Below the pieces are notes generated by a model. It saw only the letters and a program-made list of their open reading frames with translations, made no database searches and was not told where the DNA came from. DNA of 64,000 nt, taken from positions 58,048,195 through 58,112,194 of the forward strand of contig NC_053144.1 in the NCBI RefSeq assembly GCF_016808335.1, written 5' to 3'. Position numbers and translations under genes: made by a program. The DNA is from Panicum virgatum. Taxonomy: Eukaryota > Streptophyta > Magnoliopsida > Poales > Poaceae. Positions 42,023 through 53,235 of this stretch are shown here, piece by piece. Each line of letters starts with the position of its first letter. Within the stretch, counting starts at the first letter, position 1.

Positions 42023-45000
42023 CTATGATGATGTCAACCTGTTTTTCTGCAGAAGATGTGAAGGGAAGGAAGATTTACAGTTCGCGATGTGGGATTTCAG
42101 CTTTGGGATGTTTGGATGGGCGCTCCTGCACCTGTGGCACCGAAGTTCCATTGCCAGTATCTTTTCATCACTGCTGGCAGTTGCTGATCCATGCTGCTCA
42201 ATCTCCTCAATGACATCAACAGAATCACGAAAAAACGGTGTGGTGAAGGAGTTCCAGTGCTTCTTGTTTTTCAAGCTCGTGGAGTCAAAATCCTGACTAA
42301 TAATGTGAAGATGCAGTTGCCGCATAGATGGAACCTGTAAAAGAACAAGACATCTAGGCCTGCTCAGTTTTGTGTTTGGTTTGAAGGATGACGGGAATAA
42401 TCCATCCAATGATCCAAATCTAACTCCAAGCATCACTCATGTGTTTCGTTTGAAAAGTCGAAGAGGTTAATTCATCAAGAAACCATCACTCGCATGAAAA
42501 TGTTTATAGAAATTGAGGAATCGGGACATCACACCAAAATTTTGGGATGGTCCCATGATGGACCAGATCATCAAAGATGAGGTGGTTGCTCAGACAAAAC
42601 ACCCTCTGCCTTTCATTTCAAGAAAAGTTTTAGGATCATACCGAGTGGTATCCAAGCCTGAACACCAAAGATGCATCTTCCTCGAGGAACTTCTGTGCCC
42701 ACTTCACCCCAGCTGAATGCATCCTCCTCAGCAAAGGCAAGTGTTCTTTTTTGACATCTGCTAGGGAGTCAAGACCATCTGTCCTAGATATCACCAAAAC
42801 ATGCCTTTTAGCCTGCATATATAAAGAGCTATGCTAAGACGTCAACCGATCACCAAGTATAACAAAGAAACACAAAATAAAAAATATAAGTAGAAAAATT
42901 GATAATAAACCTTTGGATAGAGATCTTTCAGAACGATAAATTCGTCAGATGTCTCCATGATAGAATCTGTGTTCTTGTATTTCTCTGGGTGCATGGCAAG
43001 TTCATAAAGGGCCTGGGCCCACGATCCCCAAGTCTTACTGGCGACCACACCACTCTTTTTTGTGTCTCCTTCCCTAGCTTGGTTTGGAGCAGCAGATGAA
43101 GTGATGGATTTATCATGGTAATTTGGCATGTTAGCCTTTGTACACTCATGCTGTTGCTTCACAGTCATGATGGGTGGAAGCAACTTATGTTTTTTCATCC
43201 TTTCAGATCCATGGCTGTCCTCGCGCTTCATTTTTGTGTCATTGGGTGATGTCCCACCGGATGCTGACATTTCTGGCCCCAACTTTTCGTTCTGCTTTCC
43301 CATGTGGCCCCGGACAATGGATGCAAAATTCTCAAAAAGCGAATTGTATGCTTCATGAAGAATCTTAGACCCTTTGATATAGTCATTCTTCAGATAATCT
43401 GGTCGCATTGGGTTCATATTTGGCCCAAGCACATGGATGACATGGGTCACACCTTCTCGTTGATGCAGAGGAGAAATTGATGGAAGTGGAACAACAACAG
43501 AGGTTCCTGGCCTCAGTGCATCAGCACATTTTTTGGTTGCATGATGTAAAGATTCTCCAGCAGCACTGAATATTGCCGCATTAACCCCTCCACCTCCAGG
43601 CTTTAACCTCCTGCATGAAAAGGGCACAGATATTACCATCTTGTTCATATCAAGAAGGGCCCTAACTTCTTCAACAGTTGTTATAAAAAAAACTTCTGAA
43701 GAGCAAATGGGACAGATAAGTTTAACCAAAAATAGGATAGCATAATTCAACAGAAGGATATATCTAGACATACTCTTCTAGATGAGAAAATGTGCATTTA
43801 AGTAAATACATAGGAGCACCGAGTGTTATGTGACCAAAATTATTACCAGTTAGCAGCATTAGCAATCACGCTGCACCGAAGACCTCCTTTCGTGTGCAAC
43901 TGAGTGATATCTCCCACGAATGTGAAAAACCTGCTGCAGTCAATGCTCTTTTTAGAAGCCTTCTCTTTGACCAATGATAATATTCTTGATTTCTCGCTAA
44001 GGTCTACAAGAACTAGTCTTATATAAGTTATATTATCAAATTTCTGCAAGAAATCAGCAGCTGTGTCTACTATAATGTCAGATGCTCTGTCAAGATCAAA
44101 CTGGAAGTCAGCAGTAGAAATAGATGGAAATGCCAGAGTGCAGGAATCAACATCACCAGAATCACATTCTTTAGCATGCTCTTCATTTTCGTTCTTGTCA
44201 TTCAACCCCTTCTCAATTTCCATTGGGCAGGACATACCTTCTTCAACCTTTTCATGTTTTGGCAAAGGTTTTTGCTGCTCTGGCTTGGTTTCACTCAATG
44301 TAATCTTGGGTCCACTGGATTTCTCAACAGTGGAAGTATCACCCTTCTTTAGAAACTTCATTATACCAACTTGCACGGGTCCTTTGCTCTTCTGACAAAA
44401 AATTCCTGATGGAAGACTATCTGAAGGCCCTAAAGCATTATACAAATCAACTGCCTTTTTAATGTCACCATCATCATTACAGGACATGATCCTACTGAAA
44501 CCTTCTGTCAGCAAGGGTGTCTCCTTCTTTTGCAGCATCCGGTTCACAACAAGGGCGGCCTTTCCACCCTGCAGATTTCCTTCATGGCCCTTACGGCTCA
44601 CTGCACGCGAGATACAGACCTTAGCAGGTAAATCCAGGGCTACAGCATGCACATCCACATGCAATGTGCTGCCCAGCTTCACAAAGTCTGCACGCTGCTC
44701 TCGTTCCAAGTTGCAGCGGTCAATGAGAACGCTCTTGCCCTCCTTCAAAGCATCAGATGTAGCCTTCAAGCACTGTATTTTTGTCCCAGCTTTACCATTT
44801 CCAATTGTATCCTGAACAACAGTTAACACCCAAAGGGAGTTCTGTCAATCTGTGCAGAATTGTCTTGTGGTTTAAGAATAACTATTGTGAACGGCACAAG
44901 AGAATGTCCATATAGAAAATGCAGCCCGGTAGCTTGGAAGACTCTAGTGTTTGATATTATCTGCTTCCCTACGTGATGTTATCCTTATGGTAACATGACA

Positions 45001-45504
45001 AATTGTTATTACAGTATTGACAGAGTGAAAAGTGAAGCAAATAATGCAGTTTTCAGGTGTCAGGAGCTACAGGTTTTTTTTACATAAAGGAAGCTTTATT
45101 GATCTCAGATAATTACATCAGGAGCTACAGATGGCTTCCTGAGGACGAAATTTCGTCCATATTTTAACTTTTGGCAGTTATTAAGCAATCAACTATGCAA
45201 TTAGTAGCACATTGCCTTGAAAGTTGAAACCTCGCAGCCGAAAGAGATAAATAAAAACTACTCCAGCACCGTGCAGCAAACTCGCACGCATTGAGGCCAA
45301 GAGCGGCGTGGGGCCCACCTGGCAGATGCGAACCCACCGGCGGCCGGCGTTGGAGCCGGCAACGACGGCATCGGCGAACGTGGACTTGCCGCTTCCCGGC
45401 GGGCCCACCAGCACCACCACCACCTGCTTGCCGCCGCGCTCCTCCTCCTTTGCCTCCGCGCCCGCGCCTGCAGCGAACGGTCCGAGGCAGGACGCGCTAG
45501 GGTT
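42023..45504 (-). CDS. bHLH140: aprataxin-like protein: P-loop kinase, macro, HIT, zinc finger
   Basis: Five exons share one frame: 45504-45319 (open limit), 44811-43847, 43610-42911, 42812-42642, 42334-42023, giving 715 residues from exons 2-5 plus the exon 1 P-loop part. Order of modules: a PNKP-like P-loop kinase (VGPPGSGKST in exon 1, SVLIDRCNLEREQRADF in exon 2), a macro domain (VIANAANW joined to RLKPGGGGVNAAIFSAAG), then the aprataxin HIT domain (HVLVISRTDGLDSLADV, then QLHLHIISQDFDS, KNKKHWNSF) and a C2H2 zinc finger (CHRCRSAHPNIPKLKSHIANC). Animal aprataxin removes 5'-AMP from abortive DNA ligation ends; this plant fusion is named bHLH140 in Arabidopsis although no bHLH is visible. 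The first His of the usual HxHxH motif is Gln here, as I recall for plant orthologues; the central catalytic His is kept. No in-frame ATG exists between the stop at 45,505-45,507 and the P-loop, so the start codon is unresolved. Confidence 0.9.
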
Positions 45505-45896
45505 TTAGCAGCGACGGCGGGGGCGGTCCAATCAGAGGAACAAAACGGGGGAAAAAATCGGAAAACCCATGGTTTCGGGCGCACCTCGGCTTGCGGACGG
45601 AGGCGGCGGGGAGGAACTGGAGCCGCCCCCGTCGGGATTCATCTGGCAAAATGGAGGAATCCTTTTGCTGCTTTGTGTGCGCCGCGGCTATGGCGATGGA
45701 ACAAGGGGGGAGCGCGGAGAGGCGAGGAAGTGCCGCGGGAACCGGTGGGTTCTAGCCGTCCGTGCCTCACGATGGTCGAATCTGGTGCGTCGGTTACGCA
45801 CAAAAGTCTAATTCTAATAATCAGATCAGATTAATTGGAAAAAAACAAAAAAAGATGAGCAGTTAAGCAAAAATCAAAAAGATTACCAACTAGGTG
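45505..45896. other. aprataxin-like 5' flank
   Basis: This holds the presumed leader and promoter of the aprataxin-like gene. An ATG at 45,570 (minus) is in the aprataxin frame but meets TGA after 12 codons. Positions near 45,877 carry an AAAAA run that reads as a T5 pol III terminator for the tRNA on the minus strand. Confidence 0.4.
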
Positions 45897-45968
45897 TGTG
45901 GCTGCTGGGATTCGAGCCCAGGTCTCCACGGCCACAACGTGGAATTCTCACAACTAAACTACAGCCAC
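45897..45968 (-). tRNA. tRNA-His (GUG), two D-loop changes
   Basis: Read on the minus strand, 72 nt fold as a tRNA. The acceptor stem gtggctg pairs with cagccac, the anticodon stem-loop cca-cgttgtg-gcc-gtgg carries anticodon GTG, and the T arm is ctggg-ctcgaat-cccag with a trailing A. The sequence agrees closely with the plant nuclear tRNA-His as I remember it, except in the D loop, where the usual gtggtaag reads gttgtgag. That removes one of the two G residues that contact the T loop, so it may be a weak gene or a recent pseudogene. A T-rich terminator follows about 16 bp downstream. Confidence 0.8.
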
Positions 45969-46219
45969 TTTGTTGCTTAGGGGGAGAACTGCATAATAGG
46001 TATACGGTTTATTTCGATTCCTTGCCCAACAAAGCTTATCTCGCCTGTGGCGATACTAAAACATGTTTGTAGATTACAACTTCGTACGGGCACATCATTT
46101 CCTATGTTCTCAAAAATCTGCGCGAAACACACGGCCGGGGATCAATATAGTACAGGACCAAGCAATTCTCTCATCTACCACTGCAAGAATCACCCCCCAA
46201 GCTAGAGACAGTCTACAGG
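45969..46219. other. 3' flank of plastid membrane protein gene
   Basis: Likely 3' untranslated region of the minus-strand gene that ends at 46,220. No other feature is seen. Confidence 0.35.
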
Positions 46220-47067
46220 CTAGTACTCGTTGAAGTGGATGCCGCCGAGCTTCCAGACGAGGAAGGCGGTGCCGAACATGATGGTGGTGATGAGCGTGAA
46301 GGAGACGAGGACGAGGAACACGTCCACCCCGAACGGCAGCTCGAACGTCCACCCTTCCTTGGGCATCCCGCGCTTGCTGTCGTCGAACAGGTTGCCCGGC
46401 GCCTCGGGCAGCCGCGACCCGCGCCGCCCGCCGCCGCCCCCGGCCTTCTTCGCGTCCGCCTCGCGCAGCGCGTCCAGCACCCCGCTCCCGAACTCCGGCT
46501 TGCTCGATTTCGACGGCGGCGGCGACGACGCCCCCTTCGCCGACGGCTCCGCGTACTTGCCCAGCACGCGCGCCGCGCGCAGCCGCTCCCGCGCCGTCAG
46601 GGGCGCCCGCTTCGGCGGCTCGATCGGCGCGCTGCCGTTGGCGTCGGCCACCGGCTGCTGTGGCTGGCCGTTGCCCGGCGTCACTGGGAATTTCTCGGCG
46701 CTGGGAGAAGGGGTGGTCGTTTCTTGCGCCGCGGCCGGCGCCGGCGCCGCTTGGTCGTTGTCCGTGGCTCTGCTGCTGGTTCTTGCATGCCTATTCCTAG
46801 CCGGCAGGCTCAGCAGGAGAAGCTCGGGTTGCAGCTTCTGGAAGGCTGCAGCTGCCGCCGGTTTCTGGAAGGGATGCCTCGAGCAGAAGCTGAGCTGGGT
46901 GTAGAACGAGGAAGATCTGGGGACTCCTGCTAGCTGTGTGACAGAGCAGTCGCGTCAAGAAGCAGGGACAATCAAGATGAAACTATGATCCAGAAAAAAG
47001 AAGCGCTTACTTTTGCAGTAACCCTGGGCGGGGACGGGGAGGAGGAGCTGAGGCTGGTGGCAGCCAT
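46220..47067 (-). CDS. plastid-targeted single-pass membrane protein, unrecognised
   Basis: Two exons, 47067-47011 and 46933-46220, close in phase to 256 residues. The N-terminus (MAATSLSSSSPSPPRVTAK) is rich in Ser, Ala and Pro and nearly lacks acidic residues; with the Arg-containing stretch that follows it looks like a chloroplast transit peptide. A Pro/Ala/Gln-rich low-complexity region follows, then the conserved-looking part: PLTARERLRAARVLGKY, a Ser/Pro linker, FGSGVLDALREADAKK, a Gly/Arg patch, and GWTFELPFGVDVFLVLVSF, which leads into one transmembrane helix (about residues 222-246, ITTIMFGTAFLVWKLGG) and a short HFNEY tail. I do not recognise the family. A thylakoid or envelope membrane location is inferred. 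The frame is open to 47,163, so an upstream start is possible, but the MAATS start fits a transit peptide best. Confidence 0.8.
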
Positions 47068-47510
47068 CTTCCTCTCCTCCGCTCGGCCACAGCATTTTGC
47101 GCTCAAGGCCAGTGAAGATAACATTCGCGTGACGGCGTGAGGCTGAAGGCTGTTGCTGTCCACGAATCAGAGCTGGCGAGGGGATGTCATAGCTCCGACA
47201 ATACGATGGGCTGGGCCGAATTCGTGAAACAATACAATCATTGACTGCAGGCCCGGAGGGGCTCGCCTTGTCTTCAGACAAAGAAAAAAAATAAAGTCCA
47301 TTTTTAATCATCGAACTATCAGGTCAATTTGATTTTGACCATCGAACTCCAAAACCGGCTATATATACCCGACCTGCGAGGGGAAAGCCACCCTCCGACT
47401 ATTAATGTAAGAAAAAGACCTCACCATAACTCATACCGTAACCCATACGAGAGCGGGCCAAGGTGAGCCATGACCTATTTCCATGTGCTTTGGCGTGTAG
47501 GTCGGCGAGA
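47068..47510. other. intergenic, promoter of plastid membrane protein gene
   Basis: No gene or repeat is recognised. This is the presumed promoter region of the gene ending at 47,067. Confidence 0.3.
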
Positions 47511-47611
47511 AATTTTTTTTTAACCTCAGCCTGAAATTCACTCCCACCGGGAGTCAAACCCAGGATCCGAAGAATGCTACTGACGTCACCTAACCAATCC
47601 GGCTAGGCACC
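47511..47611 (-). mobile_element. tRNA-derived SINE, Au type
   Basis: On the minus strand the sequence reads from gtgcctagccggattggtta through a B box (gggtttgactcccgg) to gtgggagtgaatttcaggctg and a poly-A-like tail. This closely resembles the Au SINE family of grasses as I recall it. It is about 100 bp and appears near full length. Confidence 0.65.
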
Positions 47612-48047
47612 CTTTCGCTCTTCAAACTAAGTCCCAACTCTCAATTGTAAACACCGAGCTATTCGAAATAGAATCAAATTAATTTGTAGTAGAGGTCTTG
47701 AACTAAGTACATACTGTACGTTAATAGGTCCGTAGTCTGCAGTATTAGCCAAACCACATGTTTCAACTTTTTGTGAACCCAGCAAAAAGGATAACAGAAA
47801 TAGAGAACGAAACCCAAGTCTAGCATGCGTCGACTGTATATTCCATGTTTCAACAGGACTGTAGCATCCGCACAATTACATTGGCAGGGAGTTTAAGGGA
47901 GGATACGTCAGTAATTCTGGTTTTCCGGACGACAAAACTGTCCGACAAACAATATACACTTCACTCTCATCATTCAGCTATGTACAAAGCCTTCAAGATA
48001 ATACCGTACGCTGTTAGGTCTAAAACTCTTCCAATTGCAATGTTCGT
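47612..48047. other. ERdj3A-type 3' flank
   Basis: The right-hand part is the likely 3' untranslated region of the minus-strand DnaJ gene. No other feature is seen. Confidence 0.3.
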
Positions 48048-51000
48048 CTACCAAAGGACTGGCTTTTGTTTGGTGCGCGACAGCTGGACGTCTCCATTCA
48101 AAACAGAGCCCACGAACCTCTCAGCTTCTTCCAGTGTCACCTCGCCATTGAACACGGCGTACCTCCCCCGGCGAGGCTTGTAGGCAATGAGAAGCTTGTC
48201 AGATGACTTGAATCCAGACTTGTCAAACGATGACAGGAATGTGGATTGCTTGTTCTTGTCCAACAAAGCATAGGAGAGTGCACTGCCGGAATTGTAGTTC
48301 TGACCCCTTATCAGAGTCTTCTGAGATATCTGGATGCAGGATCAAAAGAAAAGAGATAAGTGTGTGTGTTAACAATGCTGTACCAAATACAAAGAAAAGC
48401 AGAATCACAGGACAATAGATATTACTGTGCATTAACAATAGCTATGCAGAAGAATAAGAAAATATGTGCTTCCACTTCTACTATAATACGAATTTTTAAG
48501 ACACGAGATGCACCTCAGACAGGACTGCTTCAAGCTGTCCCTTCGCTTTGGTTGATCCGAAAACACCGAGTATGCATACTGAAGTCTTCTCTCCACAAAT
48601 TTCCTCAGCGTTGGAAGCTGTGAGCAGTGGAACCTTGTTTTCTTCCCGTTGACTGGAAGGTTTCTTATTAGCTTGATTTGACGCCAGCTTCTTATTCTTC
48701 TTCTCAAAACTTTCTAGCAGCGTCTTTAGTTCTCTTATACCAGATCTAAGATCTTTCACCGAAATGCCATCCTTCAGAAGAAGCTCCTCCCCATTAACAG
48801 TTCGGCCAATTAGAGCTGGTAGATTCTTTACACCAAGACTCTTGAGCAGCGGATGAGAAACATCATGAACCTAAACAAGCACCACAGTTTATCACGTTAC
48901 ATACTTTCATCAATATTCGTTGTCGAATCCTAATAGCATTAATTGTTACCAATCCTGACTGTTCACCAACATGGTAAATGTACACTATTTTAAACGAATA
49001 TCAATAATGTACCATTGTATGTCATACTACCATTTTTGTAACCATTCATTTATTGCCTAGAAGAAATATGGTCTACTGTGTGACAAGTTTTCCCATGAAG
49101 AGCAGAGTGATTATTGAAGACCAGAATTTCCTAAGAACAGTATAGTTAATGGACTAAATTACTTACCTCAGCATCATAAAAAATTAACCGATTACGGAAT
49201 ATCCCACTGATAGCACGCCACATTACTGGTGTGTCCTTCTTACTCGATAGTAAGAGCACTTGAGGAAGGTTTGGTAGGACATTTGGAGGGAAGCTGAATT
49301 GGCCAATATCTACCCGTTTGGAGAATCTTGGCAGGTGTTCTTGACAAAATGTCTTCAAGCTCTTTGCATCATGTTCTCCAGAATACTCATGCAAAGACCC
49401 TTTCTCTGTAGTGGTGTACGAATAAATGAAGAGACGGGCTGATTTCCCTAGTGAAACACCAACCTTTTTGCAAAGAGATTTTTCATTATCACAGTTGACC
49501 TTACCAGCCTGCACAAAGAGAAAGCTATTAGATAAGTATGTTGTCACTATATGTTGAGCAGTGCTATATATTCCATTAGTTTTTTTTATCTCAGCTTACC
49601 CTAAGAGCACCATCCAGTGAGTGTACCACGTCCTGCATGACACTTTCTAAAACAAATTGACCTTTTGACTCGGGTGTATAAAATAACAGAAGCCAAGTAA
49701 TTCCTTGATCAGATATTTCTTTACTGAAAATTTGTGTAGTGACATCCTGAATCTTGGCAGCGCCAGAATGCTGACTAGAAGTTCCTGTATTGGATCTAGC
49801 TGAACCAGCAGATCCACCATGCTGGCTACCACCCATTGATCCACCACCAAATAAGTTAGAGAAAACATCACCAAGATCAAAACCACCACCAAATGGGTTT
49901 CCACCACTGGCCCCAGGATTACCACCAAATGAAAAGGAAAAAGATTTTGTATTTCCTTGACCACCCATTGTCTGCCATCCATCACCAGATGTGAAATAGC
50001 TGGTCTTGGGGCCACCACCTGTGAAGTATGTGTAACCCTCACGATTGCCAAAATTTCCACCACCGAATCCAGGGTTACCCTTCTCATCACCATATAGGTC
50101 ATAGTTTTTCCTCTTCTCTTCATCAGATAGAATCTCATACGCTGCAAAGGCACACCAATTCACCAGGTATTTCAGTATTACAGAAAACACACAGCTATTC
50201 TCATCTAGCAATCATGAAACAAAACCAGTTCATAAAAGAACAGTTACAGGACCCCTTAGTGCCAGATAATTTAGTGTGAACAGCAGCAGAATAAGTCAAA
50301 CATATAGAGCATGTACTGTTCCAAAACTTTTTGCACCTAAACAAACTCAAGAGACAACATGGAATATTATAAATGCATCTTGGGATAGAAACATAAACAG
50401 ACACTACTCCTGCCCTAGTTCAGACCAGGGCATTTAGAAAGCAACCAGATCAAATGGAAAGGGTTCCGGACACATACGGACAGAACGGCAATGATCTTCC
50501 ATTGATATGATGATGACATGGTTAAGCGAGTTGGAATGCCAAATTAAGGATTATCTGATATACATCAGTAGCATCTACAAGTTCTAAATCTAAATAGGTA
50601 TTGAAAAATCAAAGTTGATATTCTTACCATTGTTTATTTCTTCAAACTTTTCCTGAGCACCCTTGCCTTTATTCTTGTCGGGGTGATATTTAAGAGAAAG
50701 CCTGTAGATATAAAAAAGTATGATAGGATTATTAGTCTAAGCTATGGGCTGAAACCAAATCTCGTCATATTGACATTGAAAAGTTGAAAACATAAAATAT
50801 GTCGAACATACTTGTGAAAGGCTTTCTGAATGTCGCGTTGGCTGGCATTCTTGTCAACTCCAAGAACCTGGAATCAAAAAAAAAATCATGAGAGCATGAT
50901 GTAGAGATTGTGACAAACTAACATATATAGCATATATAACAAATATACTCATATAACAGTTGCAACATGTTCGGACGATGCATGGATTACCAATTGGCGA

Positions 51001-51529
51001 AAGGCTCAAACGGAAGCAACATTTCAGGCGTAAAACGTGACTGCTGTCTGACAATTACCACATGACAGTTATGAAATTATGAACATAAGCATCAAACCAA
51101 ATATTAAGTTTCCATGGTATACTATTGAATTCTCGCCTCTGCTACCCTCTTAACAAAATACGTGCCTGTCGCGGAAAAAAAATCTCGCCTCTGAATTACT
51201 CGAGAATCTCGTTCAGAAAACAAATCAACATCAGTAACATATCACACCAATTGGAACCGCACGCGTGAAAAATTAACATTGTCATTGATTTGTTAATGAT
51301 TATGCTCTTTCAGTCTTTTCAATGCGTACAGCGTGCGCCGCTTAATCAGTTGAAAAAGAAATGCCTAGGGTTTACAAATAACCAAGGAAGATTGGAAATA
51401 CGCCCTAATGTTACGCAAACTCCTCACCTTGTAGGGATCTATAGTTTTGGCCGCCGCGACGTGCAAGGCGACCGAACTGAGGACGAGCAAGGCGACGAGA
51501 AGACACCGGAGGGGGATGGGGATCCCCAT
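48048..51529 (-). CDS. ERDJ3A: ER-lumenal DnaJ co-chaperone, ERdj3A/TMS1 type
   Basis: Seven exons close in phase to 584 residues: 51529-51428, 50867-50812, 50701-50628, 50141-49600, 49508-49167, 48870-48514, 48329-48048. Residues 1-26 form a signal peptide (LRCLLVALLVLSSVALHVAA). The J domain (about 30-95) runs from DPYKVLGVDKNAS to the HPD motif at 59-61 and DEEKRKNYDLYG. A Gly/Phe/Ser-rich linker follows (FGGGNFG, GGNPFGGGFDLGDVFSNLFGGG), then tandem thioredoxin-like folds without CxxC active sites. There is no zinc-finger domain and no KDEL tail; the protein ends KPVLW. J-domain plus thioredoxin-like folds with a signal peptide matches plant ERdj3A, called TMS1 in Arabidopsis, which works with BiP and is needed for pollen-tube growth at high temperature. 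It is head-to-head with RanBP1, 1.7 kb apart. Confidence 0.94.
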
Positions 51530-53235
51530 CGCGGCGTGCCGCGCGGCTTCGGTCCGGTTCTGCTTCGCTGGCTGAAGCTTCCTGCGCTCGATTTTGCTCG
51601 GCTTGGCTTCTGCTGGGTAATCTCTGGGTTGAACTCAGGCTGGATTGGGAGGGAAGGCTGCCGTTTTTAGAGAGGAAGAGCCGCTTCGGGTCGAGATGTT
51701 TCGCGACGAGGTACACGTGGCCCTCGGGGGGCTCTTCCAGCGAACTCGACCAATAGAATTCGAGCTTTTGAACCAGGATGCGTGGCTGTCGCCGGGTTAC
51801 GTTCGAACCATGTGCCACGTAGGATGAGTTTAGGAGTGTGCGGAGACGGAAGCGGCGACTACGGCACGGATGTGTTGACAGACTTGCCTCTTCTGTACCC
51901 GTTTTACCCTCGTGTGCTTTTGTACCTTGCACATTGACACATTGTGTATTGCAGTTTATGGTTGAAGTTGAAATAAAAAGTCTTAAAATACAGATTCTAG
52001 CACAGCGTTTGTGTGTCTTAGATTAGTTCTATTCTAGTGGGAATCTTATATTGATGTTTCCAAGAGAAACACACGTGCAAGAAAAAAAAATGGTGTTGAA
52101 AACTATCTCGGCAACCCATAATTTATGGTTTAGTTTCGTAGGCTCCAATTTTATGACTCATCGAAAATTGATACTATCTATACTCATATGGTTTCATCTA
52201 GATAAAATTGATTTATTATCTCTATTTTTAAGCTGGAGTATCATTTCACCAAGAAATTCTCTATATAGAATACTAACTAATTAACAAACATTAAATTCCA
52301 TAAAACCTTCAATTGGTAGGTAGGCTAATTATCGTGAAAAGTATACTGTGCCAAAAATGAAAATTACTATAAAATACTATTCATTAGTTCCACATTCTAG
52401 ATCTTTTTTTTTTAGAAAAACACATAATAGATCTTTTTGAATTCTATGAATATTTAAATTTTAGTATACATGCAGATATACATAAGTATCTAGATAGGAG
52501 TACAAAAATGGCCTACGATTTGAAGTACATCGTTAATATGGAAACCACTGTACAAATATGCAGTACAAAAATGTCTGAAGTAGCTATTGGGCCTCCGGAC
52601 CAGGCCCAGAAAGGGCTAGGCTGGGCTTCTATTAACGTGGTGTATGCTACGGCCCGTCATGGTTTCGTTAACGCATCTCAACCGTGGATCAAACAACCAC
52701 AAAGATTCAAATCCAATCTTAAGACACCCACATAAATCCAAGCGAAGCGACGCCGTTTATTATTTTACTAGCATTTGCGTTGGTAATATAAATTTCTGTG
52801 CTCTTTCACCCTGTGTACAAACGATATCGTGACCGAACGAGATATCGATTTGTCCCGATTCTGATTGGAATTGAGATTAATTTATTCGAATTTTGATTAG
52901 AATTCCAATTAATTTATTCAGATCCGATTAGAAATCCAATTAACAAATTGTATAATTATTGTTTCCTTTAGAAATTGTTGAGATTGAGATAGAGCTATAA
53001 AAAAAAATCCGGGCGACGGTTCGCTTCGCACCCGCAACCGCAAGCAACCCTACTAGGCTCTCGCTTTCCCAAAGCCGAACCCTTTCGGCCGCGCACGACC
53101 CCACCCACGTCTCAACTTTATAGCCGCCCCTCTCCCCAGTCCCCACCGCCGCGGCCGCCACGCCAGAGCAGGAACCGTAAGCAGGTGCGAGCGCAACCCC
53201 GAGCCCTACTGCCGCCGCCGCCGCCGCCGAACGCC
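51530..53235. other. shared upstream region of ERdj3A and RanBP1
   Basis: The two genes are divergent. The left part is GC-rich to about 51,850, then AT-rich; the last 200 bp before RanBP1 are GC-rich. Between 52,845 and 52,955 a degenerate AT-rich repeat built on gattagaattccaattaatttattc occurs about three times. Nothing else is recognised. Confidence 0.35.

Noticed and set aside
45193..45423. Protein starting at a GTG as methionine (position 45,423)
   Set aside because: This is only where the frame can be opened with an alternative start. Plant nuclear genes rarely start at GTG, so the start was left unresolved.
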